NCBI RefSeq assembly: GCF_014851395.1
Contig: NW_024040928.1
Coordinates: forward strand, 15,329,012-15,393,011
Direction: 5' to 3'
DNA: 64,000 nt
From: Micropterus salmoides
Lineage: Eukaryota; Chordata; Actinopteri; Centrarchiformes; Centrarchidae
A program made the position numbers and the translations under genes. The notes under the pieces were generated by a model that saw only the letters and a program-made list of their open reading frames with translations, had not been told where the DNA came from and did not search any database. Position 1 is the stretch's first letter. Each line of letters opens with the position of its first letter. Of this stretch, positions 36,912 through 48,200 are shown in pieces.

Positions 36912-38686
36912 GTAAAAAAAATTGCTCTCAACTTGTTTGTGGTTTCTTGTTTTGGCATGGATCAACATTGTGTCTGATCGTTGTTAGCTTCTTGTTTTTC
37001 CCACTGGATGAGCACTACTTTGTTACTTTGCACAGTCACTGACAAAATGACCTTGGATATTCTGACATGTACAGCTGCATTTGTTCTGTAAATTATCAGT
37101 CATATTGGATTTATATTGTATAGTTAGACCTCAGCAATTTGAAGAATATTAGTTGTCTTAGGCGACATCTGAATTGCTGCTCCCCATTAACATATACCTT
37201 TACAAACACTACTAATCAAGCTTATAGACGTTTCAATGACTCCATATATCATTAACAAATAAGGTTTCGATCTTTTTTGATTGCAGCTCTCAGGCTTCCT
37301 TTATGTCTGTGGAGAGCAGAGCTCAGCTAATGAGTCATTCTGTAGGAAGAGTGAAGACGAGTCTCTGCCAGAGTTACAAAGACAATGGCCCACCAAGGAG
37401 TCACTCCTCAGAATTATTGAGAAGGGAGTGAGAAACAAATTGCAATTTCACAACAAAGCAAAGAAAATGAACCCATCCCCTGTTAGACTTTCCGAGGGAG
37501 CTTAAAAATGTTAATATCTGTGAAATGACTAGTCAGATGGCCAGCAGGGTGTCATATTTAACCGAGTGAAGATTAATTGGTCAGTGCCCTAATCATAACT
37601 CAGCCCAATGACAGGTTTGATATGTTAATAGAGAAATATCCTGCTAAGGCCAAATTGCAAATTTTGAGTGGAATTATGAATTGCAAGTTTTACGACTGAC
37701 CTTCAATCAGTGTGAGACTTTTCAGCACTGTAATATTTCAGCAACATCCATTCGTAGAACGGGTTGGGTTGTGCTGAATTTGCATATTATTGGGTAAAGT
37801 CATAATCCTTGAGATTTTTGTTGATTTGTCAACTCCTGTGGTTGCCCTGGTAACAGCAAGTGAGGTTTAATACTACAGAAAAAACTCTTTGAGCTGCTAC
37901 TTTCTCATAAATACAAGAGCAACTGGTGTATCAACCCAACAAACCCACGTTGTTTTAATAAGCCGATCAATAATCTGCTTTTTCTCTTCATGCCACAGTC
38001 ACTGAGTGGCTATTGCAGGAAAAAATGCTGAGCATAAATAGTTAATACGTTGATGATACATTTAACTTTATCATAGTTTTCTTATGTTGGCTATTGAGGA
38101 ATTGGCATGCTCCTTTAGAAAGAAAGAGAGCTTTTTAACAACATTACAATCCACGTCTGCTGTTTCTCAAAACTGACATTATGGTTCTACTACCTAAAAG
38201 TTAATTGTGAGGTGTAAAATAAAGTCCAAGTACAGAGACATCACCGTTGTCCTTTGTCTATGGGCATTTTATATACAGTAAATAATAGTAAAACTATTTT
38301 TATGACACTAAATCACGTAAGATAAAGATCCACCGTCACATTTTCCAGCATTTTCATTATTAAGCACTTTTGAATAAGATTCATTTGCTGCTGATAAACA
38401 AGACCATCTGTTACAATGAGTGTTGATTAATGGTATTTGAGCTCACAGCTATTATTCAACCATGACACACAACATAAACCCACCAACTATCTCAAGTTAT
38501 ATAAGGAAGTGTTATGCAAGTGCAATGATCAGGAGACACCTACTGTATTTCTTCACATAAGTGGCAATATTTTCCTATGTAGGCATGACTAAGTGAATTT
38601 TTGAGCCTGTCGCGACTGGTGTGTTATTAAAGCCTTTTCAGCATTTTGAAGAGAGTTCCCCTGATGTGGCTTTACTTTCTTTTCAG
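36912..38686 (+). other. pomcb: pomc intron 1
   Basis: Starts GTAAAA and ends ttttcag at 38686. No coding content; the open frame near 37281-37505 lacks splice context. Confidence 0.65.
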
Positions 38687-38850
38687 CTTATAGCATCACT
38701 TGTGTTTCTGTCCTCCACACCTGGCTGAAGATGGTGTGTCTATGTTGGCTGTTAGTGGTGGTGATGGCATACGTGTGTGTCCCCGGGTTCGGGTCGGTGT
38801 GCTGGGACAGCTCCTTCTGCAACAACCTGAGCAACAAGGGAAGGATACTG
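38687..38850 (+). CDS. pomcb: pomc exon 2 (start codon, signal peptide, first Cys pair)
   Basis: Acceptor cag at 38684-38686 and donor GTAGGT at 38851. It has 44 nt of leader and then codons 1-40 (coding from 38731), ending ...NKGRIL in phase 0. Confidence 0.93.
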
Positions 38851-39730
38851 GTAGGTGAAAGCGTCCTCTCCATTTTTTGCCATCTTTTTCTTCTGTACAG
38901 TACAAGTGAGAGATGCACATTGTACGTATTCAGGGACTCTGTGACACCAAACTCGTGGTGATTCAGATATATAAATCTGATTGTCATCAGCATAATGATA
39001 ATCAGAAGCTTTTTTGTTTAGCATAGTTTAAGCTGATGAGAGCATCCGCTGCAATAAATCAGTATCACAGTATTAATAAAATAATATTGCTGATATGTAT
39101 ATTATCATCAACGTGCAAATGATTCACAGATAACAATGCGTTTTAAAATGTTTGCTGGTGTTTCCTTCCACACAGGACTGTATTCAGCTCTGCATGTCTG
39201 TGATCCAGACTGAATTCCCAGAGCTTAGCTCATTGGCCCTGAAGGTTAATGATAAGGATGACCTCTTACTCAGGATCCTTCCAGCCACCCTGGTCTCTGA
39301 AGGCAAAATATCAACATCAGATCTGAAAGCCCACAGCGACCAGCGACGCTCCTATTCAATGGAGCATTTCCGCTGGGGCAAGCCCTCAGGCCGTAAACGC
39401 CGGCCTATAAAAGTTTTTGCCTCTTCTCTGGAGGGAGGGGGCTCTTCCGAGGGCAGTGTACTCCCTCGGGGTCGCAGACAGCTGAGCAGTAAGGAAGATG
39501 AAGCAAAGGTGGACCTGAATGGAGGGCTGACAAGGGTCATCTCTAAGTCACATGTCCCTCTGAGCCCACAGCAGAGAAAAGATGGGACCTATAAGATGAG
39601 TCACTTCAGATGGGGGAGCCCAACTGTGTCTAAACGTAATGGCAGCTTTATGAAGTCGTGGGAGAAGAAATCTCAGAGGCAGCTGGCTAGGCTCCTCAGG
39701 AACATTATAGTCACGGATGTGCAAGGATAA
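38731..39730 (+). CDS. pomcb: Proopiomelanocortin, pomcb type (opioid core lost)
   Basis: Join of 38731-38850 and 39176-39730, 224 codons plus TAA. Precursor of pituitary and hypothalamic melanocortin peptides, cleaved by proprotein convertases in the regulated secretory pathway. Visible order: hydrophobic signal peptide (about residues 1-22); N-terminal peptide with the four conserved Cys (24, 30, 42, 46); RR at 97-98; ACTH 99-137 starting SYSMEHFRWGKPSGRKRRPI, which contains alpha-MSH (99-111) with amidation Gly112 and the RKRR site at 113-116; basic RGRR at 138-141; beta-MSH after RK174-175, core YKMSHFRWG at 179-187; KR193-194; then a beta-endorphin-like tail 195-224. There is no gamma-MSH, as usual in teleosts. 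The tail begins NGSFMKSW instead of YGGFMxSW, so the opioid N-terminal Tyr is gone; this is the pattern described for the teleost POMC-beta paralogue. Start chosen: first ATG in exon 2, good context (gaagATGG), followed by the signal peptide. The convergent efr3b gene supports the identity. Confidence 0.95.
39176..39730 (+). CDS. pomcb: pomc exon 3 (all peptide hormones)
   Basis: Acceptor ccacacag at 39168-39175. Codons 41-224 begin DCIQLCMSVIQ and end ...IIVTDVQG, TAA at 39728-39730. Having all hormone sequences in the last exon is characteristic of POMC. Confidence 0.95.
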   Translation, partial: DCIQLCMSVIQTEFPELSSLALKVNDKDDLLLRILPATLVSEGKISTSDLKAHSDQRRSYSMEHFRWGKPSGRKRRPIKVFASSLEGGGSSEGSVLPRGRRQLSSKEDEAKVDLNGGLTRVISKSHVPLSPQQRKDGTYKMSHFRWGSPTVSKRNGSFMKSWEKKSQRQLARLLRNIIVTDVQG

Positions 39731-39905
39731 TGGGCTGAATGGAGGATGGAGAAGAAGGGGAGGGCAAGGTAGCTGAGAGAGTCAAATAGCTATTGCATGT
39801 TAGTACCAACAGGTCTTAATTTTAACTTATCACTATTATTAGCATGTGGTTGAATGTCTTTTCTGGGCCAAATGTTTGTCTCAATAAAATCTTAACTAAA
39901 GATAA
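39731..39905 (+). terminator. pomcb: pomc 3' UTR and polyadenylation signal
   Basis: Short 3' UTR with AATAAA at 39883-39888; the cleavage site (about 39905) is estimated. Confidence 0.75.
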
Positions 39906-42799
39906 GAAGCAAGGCAGTTTTCTGTTGAATAAAAACAACAAACCCAAAGACTGCCTTGACCTTCTTGGTCTACTGGAAAGCTTTCTAAGGATATTTTTTT
40001 TCTTTTAGGAAACGTCATTATTGCTCCACATGTTTTGTAAAAGGAAGTAAACCGAGAATGTCATTCCAGGGCAAGAGGTGGGTGTGAATGTAAAGTATTT
40101 AATAATCTATCCAGTTTATTTACAGAGAGATCTTTTTGTAAATTAATATATTAAAGATTAAACATTCTGTTTGTGGCAAACAATAATGATAATGGACTGA
40201 TTTCATTTGATTAACACAGACAACATGAACTATAAGGATTATTATCAGTGACGCCAGCCACCTGATGAAGGCCACGGGATGCAGCTGAAAGCTCCAGAAA
40301 TAAACATTTTCTATTAAATGGACAGTGTGTAAAGAACTGATTGAAAAACAAAATGACAGAAGTACAGTACAATATTACTGGTGACAGATGAAGAAGGATA
40401 ATGACTTATGGCTTATACAGTATACAGGGAGTAAACTAAATATTATGTTGAAGATGAGACTGTAATAATTACACTGTAACAAATGTGATATTAGATTTGT
40501 GGTAGTATTTCTCAGCTTGAAAATATGCCTGGAAAGCAGCCCTTGATGTGAGTGACTTGATGAGTTGTCAAATCAACATATCTAAGCCTAATATAAGGGG
40601 GGGGGGCATAGCCCTAGACCTAAAAGAACAGTAAAAAAATAAATAAATAAATGTACATATTTATTATGACAACACCTTCAGAAACCTTGTCACACCATCT
40701 ATTGTCATTACATGTTAGTGTGCTCAAAATGACAACACTAGAATGTATGTGTTCAGCAGGTTCAATGGCTGAATCCCAATCTCCACACTCATGGACTTGG
40801 AGTGTATTGAATAATACATACTGTCATTTAGCCAAGTTACCTGTTCTGCAGGCTATGTAGCCTAAAATGATGTCAACATATGTCACCAATGTTATTAAAT
40901 GTAAATGTAAATGCTCCGTAGCGCCTTTCTAGTCTTTTCGACCACTCAAAGCGCATTTACACTACATCTGCATTCACCAGTCATACACATTCATACACTG
41001 AGCATACACAAGTGCTCAAACGGAAACTAGCATTCACACTCATTCATACACTGGCGGAACAGCCGCCAGGGGCAAATCGGGGTTCAGTATCTTGCCCAAG
41101 GACACTTCGACACGCAACCAGGGGGAGCCAGGGATTGAACCGCCGACCTTCCCATTAACAGCCAACCCGCCCATAAGGTAAGGTATTAGGTAAATGGTTA
41201 CAGAAAACAATCTCTGAAAGTCATCTTCTCTGAGCAGGAAAATGTTAACAACGCACCAATTGTAAAAAAAAACATTTGGAAATATTCAATATTTACTGAC
41301 TTTTGCAGATTACCAAGCTGGAACACTAGTAACATACATTGTCACTCTAAAACGACCATCTTTTTATTTAACAACAAGGGCAGTGCTGAGGGTTCAATTG
41401 TGTGTCGGCCTATATGGCATATCTACAATGTTACAGATGTTCATGTTAAACATGACCAAAGCTTCAAATAATGAGGTAAAAGTATTTACAAGAAATCCCT
41501 GTGAGCCAAAACCTCAGATATCCCCCTGTTCTGAATGCTCTGTTTAAACTGTTTTTTTTACTAACGGCTTCCAGGCAGAGAAGACAGCAGCATCTACAGC
41601 TTGTTTCAGACAGACAGATGTTGAATTGAGGGCCTGCATGAAGTGCCAGTATAAGATAAGATTGATCATGCAAAGCTACCATAGAGGAGTCACAGAACTA
41701 CAATATAGGGTTGGAAATGCAGTATAATAGGTCTCCTTTAAATAGACAAGTGCACAACGGCTCTCTCGCAGAACATTTTGCGCCCTTTATGCACACATTC
41801 CCTAAGTTCACATCTCAGCAGACTTTGCATGAGGAAATGACCCACATTTCACAGCGTTGAGACGTTAAGCACAGGGTTATGTACATGTATGATGCTGTTT
41901 TGATAGAAATTAGTAAATTGATTATTTAAAAAACAAATAAAAAGTCCTTAACCCACATTTGTAGGTAATATGTTCTGGCATCAAGTTAAAGTGATATGTG
42001 GCAAAGTGCTGTCTCATTATCATTTTTAGGCCCTTGGACTCCATCGCTTACCAGATGACATGACAACACAAGTACCAAGTCTGTGAGGGTTCAGGGTTTA
42101 GGCTTTATGGTGGAGATGGAGATTGGGCCAATGTTTACCATGTCCACTATCTTTGTTCAGCGTATTATCAAGCTAACATTTTGCTTAACATCACTAGTCA
42201 TAAACAGGTAAAGGACAGCAAAGGGTTATCATTGGTTTTGGATGTAAACATAAAATCTTGGATAAATTTTCCCCCCCACTAAGTTGTTGGCTTTAGTTAA
42301 ACCATTCTTTTCCAACGGATTGTCAGTTTTTAGGATATTTAGTTCATTTCAATACCACCGAATTTATCATGAAGATCAAAATGATGTAATTTGACATTTG
42401 AAGTGATGTTTGTTGGCCAACGTGTCCGTTGTCTTTGGATACTATATCTGTGGAAGGCTGTAACAGTAAAAGATAAAGACACTGCTAAAATACACATCCA
42501 AAACCATCCAATCATTTGACAGGAATGGGAATGGCAGACCCCATGACCCTGTACGCAGGATAAGTGGTTGACGATGGATGGATGGGAATGGCAGAAATAC
42601 TACACAAGCAGATGCATGTAGTGTAACAGAAACAAAACAGAACAACACACAGAAAGTGGCAGAGCACGAGTCATCTGTGTTTGATGCCCTCCAATGATGA
42701 CCAGCACCCTGTCTCTCAGGCAGATTATATAACAAAACAACATTCATCAGGATTTCACTCTCACCAATAACAAAATAAAATCAGAAACAGATCAGACCT
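39906..42799. other. Intergenic gap between convergent pomc and efr3b
   Basis: About 2.9 kb without genes. It holds the SINE at 40908-41180 and a short LINE-tail-like piece (ggataagtggttgacgatgg, about 42558). Two 3' ends face each other here. Confidence 0.65.
40908..41180 (-). mobile_element. tRNA-derived SINE (V-SINE-like)
   Basis: On the minus strand it reads a B-box-like GGTTCAATCCC, then 'gtccttgggcaagatactga' (the central motif of fish V-SINE-type elements), then a tail with GCGCTTTGAGTGGTCG and a 3' repeat of ATTTAC units. Family name from memory. Confidence 0.75.
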
Positions 42800-45161
42800 T
42801 TTATGGTTACTGACAAATTTATTGTACAATACAACATCACTAGCATGCAAAGTCCGGTATGACACTCATAAGGCATTTTCTCCATGTAAAAGCTGCCTTT
42901 GTCACTAGGTAATCCAGTTTGTAAAGTGCAAAGTTCACAGAATGAATAGATTTGACCTACAGCACTACATTGTAAACAGATCTATTAAATCAGACATGTA
43001 ATGACAAAAGTAAGATTGGATTACCGTCAGTTAATATTACACGATGCAATGACAACAAGCACACTGGTAGTTTTACAGGTCTTCACCGCAAAGTTGCAAG
43101 ATGCTGAAAAGACAATTTTATAAGGTGTCACTGGAAGTTTTCGACAGCTGCACATTGCTCTTAGATAGCTCTTTATAAACGTGGTGGAAAGAGTCACTGC
43201 ACAAAATCTGTAAACTGTTTGAAGAGATTGGTCTTGGTAAATGACGATAAAGACACACACACATCTGCATGAATGTTCATATAGACACATGAATGAATAC
43301 ACTCACGCACCTGCACAGACAAAAAGGGTAAACATGAACAAACATGATGATACACTGGCATGTGTGGACATAAATATACATACAATATAAAGCAACCAAC
43401 TGGGCTGTAACACATGACAATCAGGGATAAACCGGACACTGTCCTTTACATTAAACAAGATGGTGGCTGCAACACGTTTCACGCCCGATGCAGTTAAATT
43501 CACAGAAGCGCAGCAACTCTCACGTCACAAAACTAAGCAATCACAGCACCACACCAACAGAAGGTACAATTTAAAAACACACAAAAAGGATGTGCTACCA
43601 ACGGTTGGGCCGTGTTAGCGAGGCTAGTGCCAAATTATTGCCATTATACTTATACCTGTGTGTGTGTGTGTGTTTGTATATATGTGCACACATGCACACA
43701 AAATGGCTTTTAGACTTCTTTCAATCTTGCTGAATGAGACCAATACGCTGCTTGGAGGCTGCAGCAGCAGCAGCATGGTGTAAAAACAGAGTGCAAACTC
43801 ATTCCAGCAGGAGTGAGGGTGAAATGTCAACAATGCAGGTCATGACTGTGGTGCTAAAATCTGTGGCTAGAAATGAAGTTGAAAGTAATTTCTCAAACCT
43901 ATTCATCAGATGGGCTCATTAAGTCTTTAGCAGGACACATTCAGACTTCACTAGTGTGATTTACTGGCCTCGAGATGATGCTGATTTCTACTGTGGACAG
44001 TTCAGACATTGTCAATACACCTTTTTGATTTCATGTGTTGCTTGTTACTTATTTGACAGCACAATTCTAACAAATTAATCTGAATACTAACTAAGTAGCA
44101 TTCTCCCTTATCTATGGACACAGTCAGTGCAGTGGCAGTCTAAAATTTTAATTAATATACATTGTATATATACACACACAAACAAAAACACCCCTACTTT
44201 ATACATCTGCTTAAAGATTTATATATTTCTCTGTATATACACATTTATATGGAAAGGAGAAAAATAAAAGATCCTTCATTATATTCTAGTGTTTGATCTG
44301 GTAAACATTATGCTAAACACTTCAGATCTTCAGAAGTTTAGTGTTATTGTGTATGTTTAATCTTGAGTCGCCTTTAAGGCACACTCACTTTGGAAGGATA
44401 GCAAACAGATCGACAAGTTATCTTTCATTTAAACCACGGCTAAAATCGAAATTATAATTGAGAAAAAAAACTAGGTGTAGTAAATAAATGCCCATCATGA
44501 CTGAAAACACACTTTTGGCTAACACCAAAAAGAAAAAAAAGGTAAATCATTAAAACACAGAAGATGAGATGTTCAAGAGCTGAGTAACATGGGTGATGGG
44601 AATGAATGGCTTTGTATACATATCTCCATATTTCAATCAAACATAACACAAAAATACACTGTCAAGTAAATTAAAATGCATATAATTCACATTCGCTCTT
44701 CCTGGCCATAAAATCAACAAACAATAAAACAAATAAAAAAATATAAAATCACATGGGAAATTAGCAAGATCAGTCAATTAAATTTTGTGATCAAGGGTAG
44801 TATGGCACCCCGTGGGGGACAAACAGGTCAAAAGAATGTCTAAGAACTGCATCAAGTATGTCCAGTTACAGGACATGCAACGAGTCAATTCATTCTAAAT
44901 CCAATTAAATAACTTTCAGTCTGTCACTGAATTTGTCCTCGCAGTTCTTAGCAATTTGTAATTTGAAATTCCAACCAGTGGAGTTTCAACAGACATCTAA
45001 GGAGAAATTAAATGTTTGTTTTACTGACAGTAGCCCACTTGCTTTGGCTGACATCACAGGGTAAAAGAATTGTCATGTCAGACAGCTAAGTTTATCAAGA
45101 AGTGAGACTTCTTTAGTTGGCTTCAAACAACTGTGGGTTTCTCTTAGTTCTGTAACCTGAA
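42800..45161 (-). other. efr3b: efr3b 3' UTR (inferred)
   Basis: Downstream of the efr3b stop, with no recognised transposon for over 2.3 kb. AATAAA on the minus strand (tttatt at 42818-42823) is a reasonable polyadenylation signal. The extent is inference; earlier signals may be used. Confidence 0.45.
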
Positions 45162-45267
45162 CTAGTACACACAGAGGTCAGGAAACTTCATCTCATAGAT
45201 GGGTACGGATCGACTCTGGCTTTGGCCATAACCCGACGAAATGGTTCCAGAAGGGCTGGGCGGGGGT
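45162..45267 (-). CDS. efr3b: efr3b last coding exon (~783-817, stop)
   Basis: (R)PPPSPSGTISSGYGQSQ... to ...YEMKFPDLCVY, TAG at 45164-45162. Pro/Ser-rich start and conserved C-terminal end. Confidence 0.95.
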
Positions 45268-48200
45268 CTAAATGGAAAGAAGAAACAGGTCATAATCATC
45301 ATGGGTCAGATCCATCATCATCTTCATCATCCAATTAGTTAGTATCACCGTAATGCACCGTCTCTTACCGGATTGTAATCTCAAATATCTGATTTAGTTT
45401 GCTCTGCAGTAGTGTGGCCTAGAAGGGGCACAAAATAGCATGTAAGACAATAGTACAAAGCTGAAACAAGAAACAAATCTGCCAGAAAAACAATATGGAT
45501 AGAAGTAAAATGTTTTTGATGTACCCTGGCGCCACAGTGGGCAGCTATCTCCTCGAACGGGGCCTTCTGAAACTTCTCCACCACTTGTCTCCTCCGCTCC
45601 CTCTCCTGCTCCTCCATACCCACACTGTCCACTAGAGGGAGACACATACAATGATTCAATTTTAGTAATGCATTATGTTAATAATAATATTACTATATTG
45701 AAGGATAAGAGCAACAATGAGGCATTAGTCCTTGAGCGATTCTTCTTAAAGTAGTAATAGAAATCTCAACAACTGATGAACTTACTGCAGCAATGCTTTG
45801 GCAGTTTATTTCCAATGTTAATGTCATTTCAAAAAAGGTTACTTAAACTAATATGAGGATATTTTCTCTTTTTTTCAACCAAATTGGAGGTCCTCAAATA
45901 CACATCAAATGACAGTTTTACAAGCACAGAAGTGTTGCGATAATGCGGTCAATTACTTTAAAGTGAGTGGACATACCAATGGCATTTTTCAGGGTTTCAA
46001 ATGTGATCTCCTCTGCTGGTGTCCTCTGTAGAACAGAAACAGAAGAAAAAAGGAACATGATGCAGTAAAGACAAATATCTTGAGATGTGAATATATCTAA
46101 TATATATATATCTAATCAGAAATGCTAAATGTTTCCTTACAGTGGGTATATTTGAGTTCTAGACCATGAAAAACTGTTTTTTGCCTTTACCTCCTCTTTC
46201 TCTGGACTGTTGCGGGACTCCACCTCCACCTGCAGTGAGATTGTCTCCCCAATACTCTTTCTCTTGGAGAGACGATCCTCATCTGGAAAGAGAGCGATAC
46301 ATTTATGTAAAAATTGAGTAAACCCAAATAGAAACACGGAGATACTTTGATGGTCAGACAAGTGAAATGGCACCAAAAAGGCTGCCAAAGCCCTTCAACT
46401 CAATGATCCTGGCTCAAGCCCCAGAGCAGGAAAAGGTTCTGCCCTGATGAAGTGTCTTTCAACGACACAATAAATCCCTGCTAGCTCTAGGGGAGTAGTT
46501 CTGAATTTCCATAAAAGGAACCAATAAAGCACCCAGAAAAAGCTGTAACATGCTGCCAAGTACATAAACAATTTTATTTATCATTATTTACTTGGAGAGA
46601 GGAGCATGCTACTCATTTAAAAAATTCTTCCACTTGAGATGTATTGATTGAGCTCCTTACCAGTATACTGGGGGACATAAGGCGTAGCAAGTCTCTCTGT
46701 GTTATATCCACTGCCTCCAAGCACCTCGGTGATCTTTGACTGGAGGAACAAAACATTTCCTTCTACCTTCTCCAGTGAAGAGGGCAGCCTATGAAGAAAG
46801 GAGTGTAGAGTTTGTTTTATATAATAAACTGGAAACATTTACTGCTATTATTGCATATTTAAATATCAAATTTAATGTTGGTATGGTTTGAGAGGAAGAA
46901 GGATTTAATGTGGCTGGTACATACTTGGGATTATCAATGAAAACATCCTCGGGCAAAAGGTGGGGACTTTCTTTCTGTCTCACCTCAATTACCTGAAGGG
47001 CAGAAGGGAAAAAAGGGCAGTTTATTAAAAGAGGGTATTGGTATTCAGACACAGACGCATACACAAAGCACCCAAGGTCCAGACCTCGTGTATGTGCTGG
47101 CAGAAGGCTGGGACGGTGGTGAGCTGGCAGATGAGGTTGAGGTAGGCGGCGGCGAGGGCATGAACAGCACAGCGGTTATAAACAGGTAGAGCCTCATCTG
47201 TGGACAGAGCCAAGTCCTGCGCAGGAAACAAAGAGACATCAGCAAGGACCCTTGGACTGGAAAACACCCGGCCTGAGGAGCTCAATCACTCAAATTCACC
47301 ATCATTCCTTCAAATGCACTCTGATATAGACTTTAGACTTGGTTTTATGAATCATGGACTGTGCACACTTCTTTATCTTGCGTTTTATTTATTGGTAGTT
47401 TAAGCACTCGTCTTAAAAAAAAAAAGAAGACATTTCCGGTTTTGTCTCCTGTTTTTGTGTTGGCAGATAACTGTATCTGGGAAAAGTAAGAGGAAATGGT
47501 ACAATTATTTCCTAGCAAAATAAATAAACAAGTAAATATAACACATCATTACCTGCAAGGCGAGTGCCAGGCGAATGAGGTCCACCACCACTTCTTCGTT
47601 GGCCAGCTCCACACTGAGAAGACCCAACAGAGCGAAGAGGGTCTCGTAGTGCTGCCGACCGCTGCTCTGCTCCTTACAGCCCAGATAGATGTGTCGGTAC
47701 AGCTGCTGGCTATGCTGTGAGTAGGATGCACAAGGAGAATGATGAGTCAGAAGAAAGGCAAGACGACAACGGTACTAGAGTTCAAGCGCTCTAGTTTTTC
47801 TGCAGGTTTATCACAAGTGCAAATATTTCTGTGTTCAAAGAAACCTAACCTTTTTCATGAATAAGTTGTCCTGTCTGGAACACTTATCGACTTTGAGCTT
47901 AAGCACAGAGATGTCAGAGATGATGCTGGAAAGAAAGAAGGCACAATGATTAACCCAAGCTGTCACTGTAATACAGCCAAGCTCCAACATGCTACAAATT
48001 AGGCCCCGCAATATACATGCAAACCTGCAGACATACCTTATGTTTGAGAACTTGGGCGTGTTTTCGTGCCTGTCGATGAGACTGAGAAGGATTTGGAGCA
48101 CCAGCAGCCGAACCTCTGGATCCTCTGTTAGGGAGAAGGACAGCAGCGGCTCCAGGAAAGAGCTGGGCAGCGCTGTCAGCATGTTGGTGGTCTGGAAACC

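Noticed and set aside
39668..39727. Functional beta-endorphin or enkephalin sequence
   Set aside because: No YGGF occurs anywhere in the precursor.
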